Part shown: piece after piece, positions 25,795-34,336 of the stretch
Position numbering within the stretch: the first letter of the stretch is position 1
Layout: the number at the start of each line of letters is the position of its first letter
Source: Aquimarina aquimarini
GTDB taxonomy: Bacteria > Bacteroidota > Bacteroidia > Flavobacteriales > Flavobacteriaceae
NCBI RefSeq assembly: GCF_900299535.1
Contig: NZ_OMKE01000056.1
Span: 62,001 to 126,000 of the forward strand
Direction: 5' to 3'
Length of the DNA: 64,000 bases
Program-made: the position numbers and the translations under genes
The notes under the pieces: model-generated
Database searches by the model: none
Seen by the model: only the letters and a program-made list of their open reading frames with translations
What the model was told of the DNA's origin: nothing

Positions 25795-26645
25795 TGTATT
25801 CCTCAAGATTACTCTCTTATTTTGAAGAGTTGATTTCTGAAAAAATAATATCTTCTACTCAATTATATGGAGGAGATATCAATGAAGTGTATGTATTACA
25901 AACAAGTAATCAAAAAGTTGTTGTAAAGCTCAATAGTGCTTCTAGATACCCTGATATGTTTAAGAAAGAAGCAAAAGGATTGTACTTTTTAGAACAATTA
26001 AGTACGTTTACTATACCAAAAATTATTCATTGTGATAATTTTGAAGAAATAGCTTTTTTAATGTTGACGTATATAGAGTCTGGGAATAAGAATGACAATT
26101 TTTGGAAAACATTTGGAGAGAAATTGGCACTTTTACATCAACAGAAACAATCTTGTTTTGGGTTTGAAAATGATAATTATATAGGAAGTCTATTTCAGAA
26201 AAATCAGTTATGTGATTCTCCATATAAATTTTATACAACACAACGATTACAACCTCAGTTTGAATTAGCAGAACAAAAAGGATACGTGTTTTCAGAATTA
26301 AATGCTTTTTATAAAAATATTGAAGATGAAATCCCAAAAGAGCAACCAAGTTTAATTCATGGTGATTTGTGGAGTGGCAATTTTATGATTGATAAGAAAG
26401 GAACTCCTTGCCTTATTGATCCTGCAGTATCTTATGCGCCTAGAGAAATGGATATTGCTATGATGCATCTTTTTGGTGGTTTTGATTCTCAATTGTTTGA
26501 TGTGTATGATGAAATTTTTCCGTTTATAGATGGATGGGAAAATCGATTATCACTGTGGCAGTTGTATTACCTATTGGTTCATCTTAATCTTTTTGGAGAT
26601 TCCTATTACAATCAAGTAAAAACAATTGTAAAGTCATATATCTAA
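25794..26645 (+). CDS. Fructosamine kinase family protein
   Basis: 283 residues, aminoglycoside phosphotransferase-like kinase fold. The catalytic segment LIHGDLWSGNFMI and the metal-binding LIDPAVSYAPREMDIAMMHLFGGF match the fructosamine-3-kinase/ketosamine-3-kinase family, which phosphorylates sugar adducts on protein lysines so that they fall off. The N-terminal nucleotide-binding segment is VVVKLNSASRYPDMFKKEA. The start codon overlaps the folA stop by one base, which implies translational coupling. A role in protein deglycation is inferred from the family only. Confidence 0.9.
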   Translation: MYSSRLLSYFEELISEKIISSTQLYGGDINEVYVLQTSNQKVVVKLNSASRYPDMFKKEAKGLYFLEQLSTFTIPKIIHCDNFEEIAFLMLTYIESGNKNDNFWKTFGEKLALLHQQKQSCFGFENDNYIGSLFQKNQLCDSPYKFYTTQRLQPQFELAEQKGYVFSELNAFYKNIEDEIPKEQPSLIHGDLWSGNFMIDKKGTPCLIDPAVSYAPREMDIAMMHLFGGFDSQLFDVYDEIFPFIDGWENRLSLWQLYYLLVHLNLFGDSYYNQVKTIVKSYI

Positions 26646-26769
26646 AGTGTAATATTATTGTTTTCTGAGAGGTATGGTTATTGCTATATATGTCAAAACG
26701 AAACTGATTACAAGTTACATTGTAAATATAATCCTTATTTTTGCCAAAATTTTAAATACACAGTATCAT

Positions 26770-27651
26770 ATGAACGCATATGTATTTCCCGGTCAAGGAG
26801 CTCAATTTTCAGGAATGGGCCTTGATTTATACGAAAATTCAGAAATAGCAAAAGAGCTTTTTCATAAAGCTAATGATATTTTGGGCTTTGAGATTACCAA
26901 AATCATGTTTGAAGGTACAGCAGATGAACTAAAACAAACTAAAGTAACTCAACCAGCAATCTTTTTGCACTCAGTAATTCTGAGTAAAGTATTAGGTGAT
27001 AGTTTTGCACCAGATATGGTTGCAGGGCATTCTTTAGGAGAATTTTCTGCCTTGGTAGCTAATAAGACACTGAATTTTGAAGACGCTTTGCGTTTGGTGT
27101 CTAAGCGAGCTATAGCAATGCAAAAAGCATGTGAATTAAAACCATCTACAATGGCTGCTGTTTTAGGACTTGAAGATGAGATAGTAGAACAAGGTTGCGA
27201 GGCAATAGATGGAGTTGTAGTTGCGGCAAATTACAACTGCCCAGGACAGTTGGTCATCTCAGGAGAAATAGAGGCGATTAATAAAGCATGTGAGTTGATG
27301 AAAGAGAAAGGAGCTAGAAGAGCATTGGTGTTACCTGTAGGAGGAGCATTTCATTCTCCATTGATGGAGCCTGCCCGTGAGGAGTTAGCTGCTGCAATAG
27401 AAGGAACGACATTCAATATACCTAAATGTGCAGTATATCAAAATGTAACAACCAATGCAGTTACAGACCCTTCTGCGATCAAGGAGAATCTTATAGCGCA
27501 ACTTACAGCTCCTGTAAAATGGACTCAAAGTATACAAAATATGATCAAGGATGGAGCAACATCGTTTACAGAAGTTGGTCCAGGTAAAGTATTATCTGGA
27601 TTGGTGAAAAAAGTAGATCGATCTATGGAAACCATTTCTGCTTCCATATAA
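26770..27651 (+). CDS. fabD: Malonyl CoA-acyl carrier protein transacylase
   Basis: 293 residues. It loads malonyl groups from CoA onto acyl carrier protein for fatty-acid synthesis. The N-terminal FPGQGAQFSGMG, the nucleophile motif GHSLGEFSALV (Ser88), the PVGGAFHSPLM segment with the catalytic His, and VGPGKVLSGLVKK are all intact. The frame is open upstream to 26674, but TATTTTTG at 26736-26743 is a good -7 box and leaves 26770 as the start with a leader of about 20 bases. It ends in a clear terminator, so it is monocistronic. Confidence 0.97.
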   Translation: MNAYVFPGQGAQFSGMGLDLYENSEIAKELFHKANDILGFEITKIMFEGTADELKQTKVTQPAIFLHSVILSKVLGDSFAPDMVAGHSLGEFSALVANKTLNFEDALRLVSKRAIAMQKACELKPSTMAAVLGLEDEIVEQGCEAIDGVVVAANYNCPGQLVISGEIEAINKACELMKEKGARRALVLPVGGAFHSPLMEPAREELAAAIEGTTFNIPKCAVYQNVTTNAVTDPSAIKENLIAQLTAPVKWTQSIQNMIKDGATSFTEVGPGKVLSGLVKKVDRSMETISASI

Positions 27652-27674
27652 ATCGCTGTTATATATAATATCTA

Positions 27675-27710
27675 ATCTCCTATATTTTATAAAGTATAGG
27701 AGATTTTTTT
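27675..27710 (+). terminator. Terminator of fabD
   Basis: A 10-bp perfect stem (ATCTCCTATA at 27675-27684 with 27695-27704) followed by a seven-T run. Confidence 0.9.
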
Positions 27711-27785
27711 ATAATAAAAACACTAATTGATAAGATGTAATTTTACAAGGTAAGTTCAAGTAAGAAATACAATTAATTTGCTGTT

Positions 27786-27946
27786 ATACCAGTTCTGATT
27801 TAAATTTACTCATAAGAAAAATGATGGATTTTTGACTTAGATAAAAAAGAAAATTCAAGCATAGCAGGGCTACGGTCGTGTTTTATTTTGAAATATTAGA
27901 CAAAAAGGCGCAGTTTTATTGAGTAAATTTAAGTTGGAAATGGTAT
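27786..27946. repeat. MITE-like element with imperfect terminal inverted repeats
   Basis: 161 bp. The left end (27786-27812) and the complement of the right end (27920-27946) both begin ATACCA and both end TTAAATTTACTCA, agreeing at 22 of 27 positions. The interior holds no open frame but includes a GC-richer core, CATAGCAGGGCTACGGTCGTG, unlike its surroundings. The right end abuts the stop codon of the YdcF-like gene, sharing one base. The size, symmetry and lack of coding sequence fit a non-autonomous transposon or a dispersed intergenic repeat family. I see no second copy in this window. Confidence 0.6.
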
Positions 27947-28578
27947 TAGATAATTTCTATTTTTTTTCCGAGGTATTTTGGTTGTACACCAAATATAATA
28001 TCTAAAAAGACTTTGGTTCTGGCAAAGTATTCTCTTAGGTTAGTTCTGATTCCGTTTCTTCCATTTACACTTTTAGCATTAAACCCAAAAGCTTGAATTC
28101 CATTTTTTTCTGCAAGATAAATAGCTCTTTTATTATGAAATTCTTGAGAGATAATAACAATCCTTGTTTGTCCAAAAACTTCTTTTGCTCTAATTACAGA
28201 ATCTAATGTTCTAAATCCTGCGTAATCTAGATAAATCTTATTTTTGGGAATGCCGTTTTTTATTAACTCTTCTTTAAAATCAGCGGGCTCATTGTAGGTT
28301 TTTGTTCCGTGATCTCCACTTACAAGTATATATTGTATTTTTTTTGCTTTGAATAGTGCTACTGCTGCCTTTATTCTATATTGAAAATATAAATTCCTTC
28401 TACCATTTTTAAGTGTTTTTGAAGTACCCAAAACAAGTCCTACTTTATGTTTTTTGACTTTGTCAATATGATAAGAAGTTTTTCCTTTTGAGAATTTTTC
28501 AATAGAATAATTAGACATAATAACCGATCCAGAAATCAAAAAGATGATTAATAAAAGTATTTTTCTTTTGCGACTCAT
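27946..28578 (-). CDS. YdcF/SanA-family membrane protein (DUF218)
   Basis: 210 residues. One N-terminal membrane segment (about 7-22) is followed by a DUF218 domain: VGLVLGTSKTLKNGRRN, YILVSGDHGTKTYNEP and TRIVIISQEFHNKRAIYLAEKNG. E. coli SanA, its close relative, affects envelope permeability and vancomycin sensitivity; the chemical activity of the family is unsettled. It lies 27 bases after the hypothetical gene at 28606-29508 in the same direction, so they are likely cotranscribed. Its stop codon touches the MITE-like repeat. Confidence 0.85.
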   Translation of the reverse strand: MSRKRKILLLIIFLISGSVIMSNYSIEKFSKGKTSYHIDKVKKHKVGLVLGTSKTLKNGRRNLYFQYRIKAAVALFKAKKIQYILVSGDHGTKTYNEPADFKEELIKNGIPKNKIYLDYAGFRTLDSVIRAKEVFGQTRIVIISQEFHNKRAIYLAEKNGIQAFGFNAKSVNGRNGIRTNLREYFARTKVFLDIIFGVQPKYLGKKIEII

Positions 28579-28605
28579 ATCTAATATCTTACTTTTTATA
28601 AATTG

Positions 28606-29508
28606 TTAACATAGAGCTTGCCACCATGTTAGTTTTGTCAAAATAAACTCATTAAAACTAATGGTTGAAGAACGTGCTACCTTTTCTTTGATATAGAACT
28701 TGCTTTTGTTTCTATCCCAACCAAGGGTGATAGTGTCATATTTTACTAATTGATATATGGTATAAATAGTATGTGCTTGAGTTATGAGTTTATTTAGATA
28801 AGTAACCGATTTTAAAAAGTCGTTGTCCTGATTAATCGTATTAGTAATCAAAATTTTGTCTTTGTCAGTAATTTTTTCATATTGTTTATTCAAGATATAT
28901 TGTAATGTTTGTTTGTCTTCTATAGTATTTGCGATTTGTTGTATTACAATACTATTATCTGAGGTTTTATCATTTTCTGTATAAGAGTAAGTAAGTATAT
29001 TATTAGCTTCATAATTTACACCATAGGGTATAAGTTGTAACGAAGCATTTGTATCTGTACCTATCTTGGGGATATCAATCTGTAAATAGAAAATAGCATA
29101 TTTTTGATTGTATTTTTTAAAATCATAACTAGGAATAAAAGATTTGATCATCAATTCTTTTGGTAAAATTTGCTGTAATGGTTTGTTAGAAGATAGTTTT
29201 TTCTTCCAAGAGCAACCCCATTCTTCTGTAGTCAATACAGTATATGTTGCATTCTTTTGTTTATATGCTCCTGCGGTACTGGTGCAATTACAGCCGCAGG
29301 TAGGAAAAGTTCCTGATACCTTAAGATATCCATTTTTGGAGTCATCAATGACTTCTCCATCCATTATTTTTTCATTTTCTTCTAAATCGTACGTCAATTC
29401 AGAATAACAAGGATTAACACTATTCCATAAGATATTTTTTAAAGATTGCGCATGTATTGATTGTACTATTATTATAACTAAAATTGATAGAAATGTTTTT
29501 TGTTTCAT
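28606..29508 (-). CDS. Secreted hypothetical protein with a cysteine cluster
   Basis: 300 residues with a signal peptide ending IHAQ. I do not recognise a family. Residues near 70-100 hold a dense cysteine motif (TFPTCGCNCTSTAGAYKQ followed by EEWGCSWKKK), which could form disulfides or bind metal in the periplasm; a further cysteine (NPCYSEL) precedes it, and the last residue is also Cys. The remainder is rich in Asn, Thr and Lys and has no membrane segment. It is upstream of, and probably cotranscribed with, the YdcF/SanA-like gene. Confidence 0.65.
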   Translation of the reverse strand: MKQKTFLSILVIIIVQSIHAQSLKNILWNSVNPCYSELTYDLEENEKIMDGEVIDDSKNGYLKVSGTFPTCGCNCTSTAGAYKQKNATYTVLTTEEWGCSWKKKLSSNKPLQQILPKELMIKSFIPSYDFKKYNQKYAIFYLQIDIPKIGTDTNASLQLIPYGVNYEANNILTYSYTENDKTSDNSIVIQQIANTIEDKQTLQYILNKQYEKITDKDKILITNTINQDNDFLKSVTYLNKLITQAHTIYTIYQLVKYDTITLGWDRNKSKFYIKEKVARSSTISFNEFILTKLTWWQALC

Positions 29509-29530
29509 TGTTTATTTAGAATCATTTTGC

Positions 29531-29625
29531 TCACTAAGTGAGATTTTAAAGTTCTGAAGCTTGCTTCGAAATTAAAAGTTTGTTTTAAACGAATACTTCG
29601 TGGACTTACCGAGGTAGTTTATTTT
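29531..29625 (+). repeat. Dispersed palindromic repeat, copy 1
   Basis: First of three copies in the window. It begins TCACTAAGTGA and ends with GAGGTAGTTTATTTTATA. It contains several small dyads: CACT-A-AGTG, GAAGC-TT-GCTTC, TTTGTTTTAAACGAA and TACC-GAGGTA. It lies directly downstream of the threonine-dehydratase-like gene, overlapping the last bases of its stop. Confidence 0.75.
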
Positions 29626-30619
29626 ATAGCAGACTTGGTATCTCGGATAGGAAATCATTTTCCCAAATTTTTAAATTTGTAGGTTGATCGATATTGCTTC
29701 CAGATAGGATGATTAGTATTTTTTTCTTACTGGATTGTTTTTTCATCCATTGCTTTGCGGCTTCCATAGATAGAGCACTTGTAGGTTCTATTCTTAATTT
29801 TAATAGGTGAGTTAACCATTGTGTCCAATAAATCATATCTGTCTCTTTGATTTCATAAAACTCATCGAGTTTTTTTAGATATTCAAAGGTTATTCTTCCT
29901 ACAGATAATGTCATAGCCCCATCTGCGAGTGTATTTGGTACCGTTTTCAATCGTTGTATAATATTTGTTCTGATAGAATTAGCCGCATCATTGGCGTTAA
30001 GAGGTTCTGCTCCGATAACTTGTGTAGTAGGAGATATTCCTTTGGTGGCAACATATGAACCAGATAACAGACCACCCCCTCCACAAGGAGCAAATACAGC
30101 ATCTACTTTACCAATTTCTTGTAGCGCATCATATGCTACTGTTCCTTGTCCAGAAATAACTTGTTCATGATTGAATGGAGGAATCCAATAGGTGCCTTCT
30201 TCTTTTGCTGACTGCTGTACTTGTTGATCTGCTATAATGCGAGATTCACAAAGAATCACTTTGGCTCCATATGAAGAGGTTGCTTGTATTTTTATTTTTG
30301 AGGAGTATGAAGGCATATAAATAGTAGTGGGTATTCCAAACATTTTTGCAGCCCATGCTACTGCTTGTGCATGATTTCCTGAACTGTTTGCAACAATATG
30401 TTTAGGTTTTTGGTTGTTTTCTATAAGCCATGCGATTGTATTACACGCTCCGCGTGCTTTGAAAGCCCCAATTTTTTGAAGCCCTTCTGCTTTAAAATAA
30501 ATCTCATGGCCTAACCATTTGTTTAATAAAGAAGATCCAATAATTGGAGTGTCATTTACCAATGTACCTATACGTTTTTTGGCTGCAATAATATCACTTA
30601 ATTGAAGTAGGTTGTTCAT
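29624..30619 (-). CDS. Threonine dehydratase/serine racemase-like PLP enzyme
   Basis: 331 residues, fold-type II PLP enzyme. The Schiff-base lysine is in GAFKARGACNTI, the substrate loop is ANSSGNHAQAVAWAAKMFG, and the PLP phosphate loop is CGGGGLLSGSYVATKG. The length and the lack of an ACT-like regulatory domain fit catabolic threonine/serine dehydratases or serine racemases rather than biosynthetic IlvA. It probably converts L-threonine or serine to the 2-oxo acid, or racemises serine. It stands alone; repeat copy 1 follows its stop codon. Confidence 0.88.
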   Translation of the reverse strand: MNNLLQLSDIIAAKKRIGTLVNDTPIIGSSLLNKWLGHEIYFKAEGLQKIGAFKARGACNTIAWLIENNQKPKHIVANSSGNHAQAVAWAAKMFGIPTTIYMPSYSSKIKIQATSSYGAKVILCESRIIADQQVQQSAKEEGTYWIPPFNHEQVISGQGTVAYDALQEIGKVDAVFAPCGGGGLLSGSYVATKGISPTTQVIGAEPLNANDAANSIRTNIIQRLKTVPNTLADGAMTLSVGRITFEYLKKLDEFYEIKETDMIYWTQWLTHLLKLRIEPTSALSMEAAKQWMKKQSSKKKILIILSGSNIDQPTNLKIWENDFLSEIPSLL

Positions 30620-30764
30620 ATTATACTGTATCGATTTGTGTGATCGTTTTTTTATGAATTAATACTAGAGAGCACTGTTTATTTTAGTGTGATTAACCCT
30701 AATTTTTAGTACTCATTATATAATTGTTGTAGTCGCTTTTCAAATTTATAAAATAAGTAGTATA

Positions 30765-31487
30765 TTAATTTAGCTTCTCACATTTGTGCATCTCCCATCT
30801 TTTTTCTAAATATTCATTAAAAATACGATTTGTTTTTAAAGATTCACTTGCTTTATATGTCCCACCATACATTACTTCTTTTTGTTTGCAAATAGCTGTT
30901 TCTCCTCTCAAAGCATATTTGGTATCATCTTCATACATTATTATTTTCATCGTTCCAGGATCCATTCCTCCTCTACATATCAACACGTATGGGATAGAGA
31001 CTTCAGAAATCCCATCTTTATCTAAATCTGTAATTGTTGCTGCTTTTTTTATGAAACCAGTGTACATGTCAACACCAAAACACTTGGTGTAATCATACAT
31101 TCTCCATTTCATCTGAAATTGATTTTGATTAGAACGTTTTTGAAACAAGTATACATATAGCTCTGATTTATCTTGGATATCGTATTTTTGGGATCCTGAT
31201 TTGTAGTATTCTTTCCAGTCAAAAGAACCACTTAGGGTAAAGATCAAAATATTTTCTCCCAATGCATCTTTCCATTTCAAAGATTCTACGACTGTTCCTC
31301 TAAAATTTAAGCTTTTGGGAATCTCATCATATATAAGAGAGGTCGTTTTGATAGAATTTTTGGTGTCAGTAATTTCTAGCTTTAATTCAGCTTCTAGTTG
31401 ATTTTCTTTTTCTTCTGTTGTTTGACAAGTTGCTAGATTAAAAATTAAGGAGACGGCTGTTATAAGTGTTATTTTTTTTATCATCAA
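30765..31487 (-). CDS. Envelope protein with a calcium-loop-like motif
   Basis: 240 residues with an N-terminal signal. The cleavage region NLATCQT contains a cysteine but has Thr where lipoboxes prefer Gly, Ala or Ser, so lipidation is uncertain. In the centre a DLDKDGISEVSIPYVL segment resembles the Asp-rich calcium loops of XAC2610- and FG-GAP-like proteins, and paired cysteines occur in the second half (CFGVDMY, YVLICRGGMDPG). The function is unknown. The loop is similar in kind to those of the protein at 6828-7598. Confidence 0.65.
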   Translation of the reverse strand: MMIKKITLITAVSLIFNLATCQTTEEKENQLEAELKLEITDTKNSIKTTSLIYDEIPKSLNFRGTVVESLKWKDALGENILIFTLSGSFDWKEYYKSGSQKYDIQDKSELYVYLFQKRSNQNQFQMKWRMYDYTKCFGVDMYTGFIKKAATITDLDKDGISEVSIPYVLICRGGMDPGTMKIIMYEDDTKYALRGETAICKQKEVMYGGTYKASESLKTNRIFNEYLEKRWEMHKCEKLN

Positions 31488-31711
31488 TAAAGTCTTGTTG
31501 ATTAGTACTACTAGAGAGTGATTTTTTTATTATATACTAGACAAATAAATAGTTGTTATTTGATGTAAAATAATGAAATAAAATAGACTTATATTAGGCC
31601 TTAAACAGGTGTTTGTATTCCCCTGAATACCTTGATTGGTTATTTTTTGTTTTTATACACATTTTAAGATTCTATTTTTTTTCAATTTGTGTGTATTGAT
31701 AACACTTTTAC

Positions 31712-31811
31712 TCACTAAGTGATATTTTAATACTTAAAGCTTGCTTTGGAACTAAAGGTTCGTTTTCAAACAAACACTTCGTGGATTTACCTCGAGGTAG
31801 TTTATTATATA
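31712..31811 (+). repeat. Dispersed palindromic repeat, copy 2
   Basis: Same layout as copy 1: TCACTAAGTGATATTTTAA at the left, a central AAAGCTTGCTTT, ACTTCGTGGATTTACC, and a perfect 12-bp palindrome TACCTCGAGGTA before GTTTATTATATA. It lies about 45 bases downstream of the amidohydrolase stop codon. The rest of the gap from 31488 is AT-rich and shows nothing else. Confidence 0.75.
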
Positions 31812-31854
31812 TGTTACCAGTATTTTTTGTAAAGGTATACTAATTCGATTTTTC

Positions 31855-33129
31855 CTATTGCTTATAGATTTTTCCATCTTTCATTACAAAAACTATATTT
31901 TCCATTGTATCAATCTTTTGTGTTGGGTCATCATTTACAGCAACGATATCAGCCAAAAAACCAGGAGATATTTGTCCAATCTGATCATTCATGTTAAGGA
32001 TTTCTGCATTGGTAGTGGTAGCGCTTTGTAGGACAGCCATAGCTGGCATTCCTGCTTCGACCATAAAACCAAATTCTTTTCCATTCTGTCCATGTTTATA
32101 TACTCCAGCATCAGTTCCAAAAGCGATTCCCACCCCGTGATCATATGCTTGCTTGAAAGTATTTTGAATTTTTGGACCTATTTCTAATGCTTTTGGAACA
32201 ATAATTTCTGGATAATATCCATCAATTTTAGCTTTTTGAGATACTTCTTTTCCTGCGGTAATAGTAGGAACTAAATAGGCGTCATATTGCTTCATCAAAT
32301 CCATTGTTTTATTACTCATCAATGTGCCGTGTTCTATTGTTTTTACACCTCCTAAGATTGCACGTTGCATTCCCTCATCTCCATGTGCATGGGCTGCAAC
32401 ATGAAATCCATAATCTTTGGCAGTTTGGCAGATAGCTTTGATTTCTTCTATAGTAAATTGTGGATTAGAGCTACTTTTTGCTACACTTAATACTCCTCCT
32501 GTTGCGGTGATTTTGATAAGATCAGCCCCATTTTTATAGCGTTGTCTAACTGCTTTTTTTGCATCTTCTATACTATTTACTACTCCGTCTTTTGGACCAG
32601 GGTCTCCAATTAATGACCTTTTATTTCCGTTGGTTGGATCTGCATGGCCTCCAGTTGTAGCGAGTGCTTTGCCAGCAGTAAATATTCTAGGGCCTTTAAT
32701 TTTACCTTGGCTGATAGCTTTTTTTAATGAAATATTTACACCACTCCCACCGAGATCTCTTACGGTGGTAAAACCAGCCATGAGTGTTTTGTTTGCATAG
32801 TTAACTGATTTGAAAGCAATATCTGCTTCGCTATCAGTGTATTTTTGTAAATATGCTTTAGGGTTAGTTTCCATCTCAAGATGCACGTGCATGTCAATTA
32901 ATCCAGGTAATATTGTTTTGTTCTTGAGATCTATTACTATATCTTCTTTTTTACCTGTAGTATAACCGTTTTCTATTTTTACGATTTTGTTTCTTGAAAC
33001 TACGATTGTTTTTTGGGTAAGAACCTTTCCTTTTTTGGTGTCAATAAGTTTGCCGCATTGTAAATACGTGTCTTGAGCAAAAATTGTAGTACTGATAAGT
33101 AAAAAAAGTAGTGTATATGTGTATTTCAT
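31855..33129 (-). CDS. Secreted amidohydrolase (imidazolonepropionase-like)
   Basis: 424 residues. A signal peptide ending FAQ is followed by a full metal-dependent amidohydrolase: the HxH metal motif in LPGLIDMHVHLEM, the presumed bridging lysine in DLIKITATGG, AAHAHGDEGM, KTIEHGTLM and the metal Asp in AFGTDAGVYKHG. The family includes prolidase-like Xaa-Pro dipeptidases and imidazolonepropionase relatives that act on cyclic amides or dipeptides; the substrate cannot be told from sequence. Periplasmic location is implied. It is likely a single-gene unit, with repeat copy 2 downstream. Confidence 0.9.
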   Translation of the reverse strand: MKYTYTLLFLLISTTIFAQDTYLQCGKLIDTKKGKVLTQKTIVVSRNKIVKIENGYTTGKKEDIVIDLKNKTILPGLIDMHVHLEMETNPKAYLQKYTDSEADIAFKSVNYANKTLMAGFTTVRDLGGSGVNISLKKAISQGKIKGPRIFTAGKALATTGGHADPTNGNKRSLIGDPGPKDGVVNSIEDAKKAVRQRYKNGADLIKITATGGVLSVAKSSSNPQFTIEEIKAICQTAKDYGFHVAAHAHGDEGMQRAILGGVKTIEHGTLMSNKTMDLMKQYDAYLVPTITAGKEVSQKAKIDGYYPEIIVPKALEIGPKIQNTFKQAYDHGVGIAFGTDAGVYKHGQNGKEFGFMVEAGMPAMAVLQSATTTNAEILNMNDQIGQISPGFLADIVAVNDDPTQKIDTMENIVFVMKDGKIYKQ

Positions 33130-33314
33130 TGTGCGAGAGTTAATTTTGTTAAGCCTGAGTCTATTAAAAATGGAAGAGACAATTTAAAATAAATTGCTGT
33201 AAAAGGGGAGAGGATTATAATTTATTTTAAGATATGCAATGGTAGAAAAGAAGTTGTTGTGTATAAAATGTAAGATTTAATCATTTTTTGACTGTAATTT
33301 TTAAATATTACTTA

Positions 33315-34205
33315 TTAGGATGTGATTGAGTTTTCTTTGAAATTAGAAATGAAATCATTAATATATTTCTTAGACTCATCTGTTTTACGTATTACTAAAT
33401 AATGCGTGCGTTTTAATCCTTGATTTCCAATTTTTTTAAGAGTGATTTCTTCTGATAACTTAAAAGATTTTAATGCCCATTTTGGCATTGTCATAATTCC
33501 CATATTTGCACAAACCATTTCAAGAGCAACTTCTGTGAGAGGAATGGCTGATATTTTTTTAGGAATGATATTATTTGGTTTTAAATAATGGGTATATACC
33601 GAAACAGTTTCCAAAGGATATGAATGTATGATTAGGTGGTTTTCTAAAAAGTGAGTAGGTTCGATATATGGATACGCACTACATTTATTTTCTTTATGCA
33701 TTATAGCAAATATTTCATCGTCAAAAATGGGAATACTTTTTAGCGAATCGTCAAATGGTCGTTTGGTTACAATGGCAATGTCTATTTCATTAGTATGTAA
33801 TCTAGGAATTGGTGTTGAGGTAGCTTCTACAATAAGGTCTATTTTTATTTCGGGATATAAAATTCCCATTTTTTGAATAAAACCTGGAATCCCTTGGTAG
33901 AAAGAAAAACACTCGGGAGTAATCCTAATATGCCCTTTGGATCCAGATGCTATTTTTTGAATATCTATAAATCCTTCATCAATTGTTTTTAGAACCTTTG
34001 ATGATAAATTATAAAACTCAATACCTTGCTCTGTTAGTTTCCAATTCCCTCGGGTTCTATAAAAAACTTTAAAACCAAGTAATTCTTCTAGGCCTTTGAG
34101 TTGATGACTTAACGCAGATTGGGTTAAAAATAGTTTTTTTGACGAGTTGACAATGTTACCTTGATCAACAATAGTCTTTATGAGCCTGAAGTATTTGATT
34201 TCCAT
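33315..34205 (-). CDS. LysR family transcriptional regulator
   Basis: 296 residues. The N-terminal winged helix-turn-helix is standard (FRLIKTIVDQGNIVNSSKKLFLTQSALSHQLKGLEELLGFKVFYR), followed by a LysR substrate-binding domain with a segment that binds an unknown coinducer. It is divergent from the EamA transporter, the classical layout for a LysR gene that controls its neighbour. A TAACTTTG box on the minus strand (34211-34218) would start transcription within a few bases of the ATG, so the mRNA may be leaderless. An imperfect T-N11-A dyad at 34242-34254 is a likely binding site. Confidence 0.93.
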   Translation of the reverse strand: MEIKYFRLIKTIVDQGNIVNSSKKLFLTQSALSHQLKGLEELLGFKVFYRTRGNWKLTEQGIEFYNLSSKVLKTIDEGFIDIQKIASGSKGHIRITPECFSFYQGIPGFIQKMGILYPEIKIDLIVEATSTPIPRLHTNEIDIAIVTKRPFDDSLKSIPIFDDEIFAIMHKENKCSAYPYIEPTHFLENHLIIHSYPLETVSVYTHYLKPNNIIPKKISAIPLTEVALEMVCANMGIMTMPKWALKSFKLSEEITLKKIGNQGLKRTHYLVIRKTDESKKYINDFISNFKENSITS

Positions 34206-34241
34206 ATAGACAAAGTTATGGTAAAAATAAATTTCTATTAC

Positions 34242-34254
34242 TGAAAATATTTCA
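34242..34254. promoter_or_regulatory. T-N11-A LysR-type site between lysR and eamA
   Basis: TGAAAATATTTCA: T and A 11 bases apart with TGAAA/TTTCA arms, the hallmark of LysR binding boxes. It lies upstream of both the lysR -7 box (minus-strand TAACTTTG, 34211-34218) and the eamA -7 box (TACGTTTG, 34310-34317). Confidence 0.5.
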
Positions 34255-34336
34255 TCAGAAAATTAGATTAATTCATCATCTGCAGAGGTGTATTTTTGAA
34301 AAGAGGTAATACGTTTGTTTCTTATATATTTCTGAT

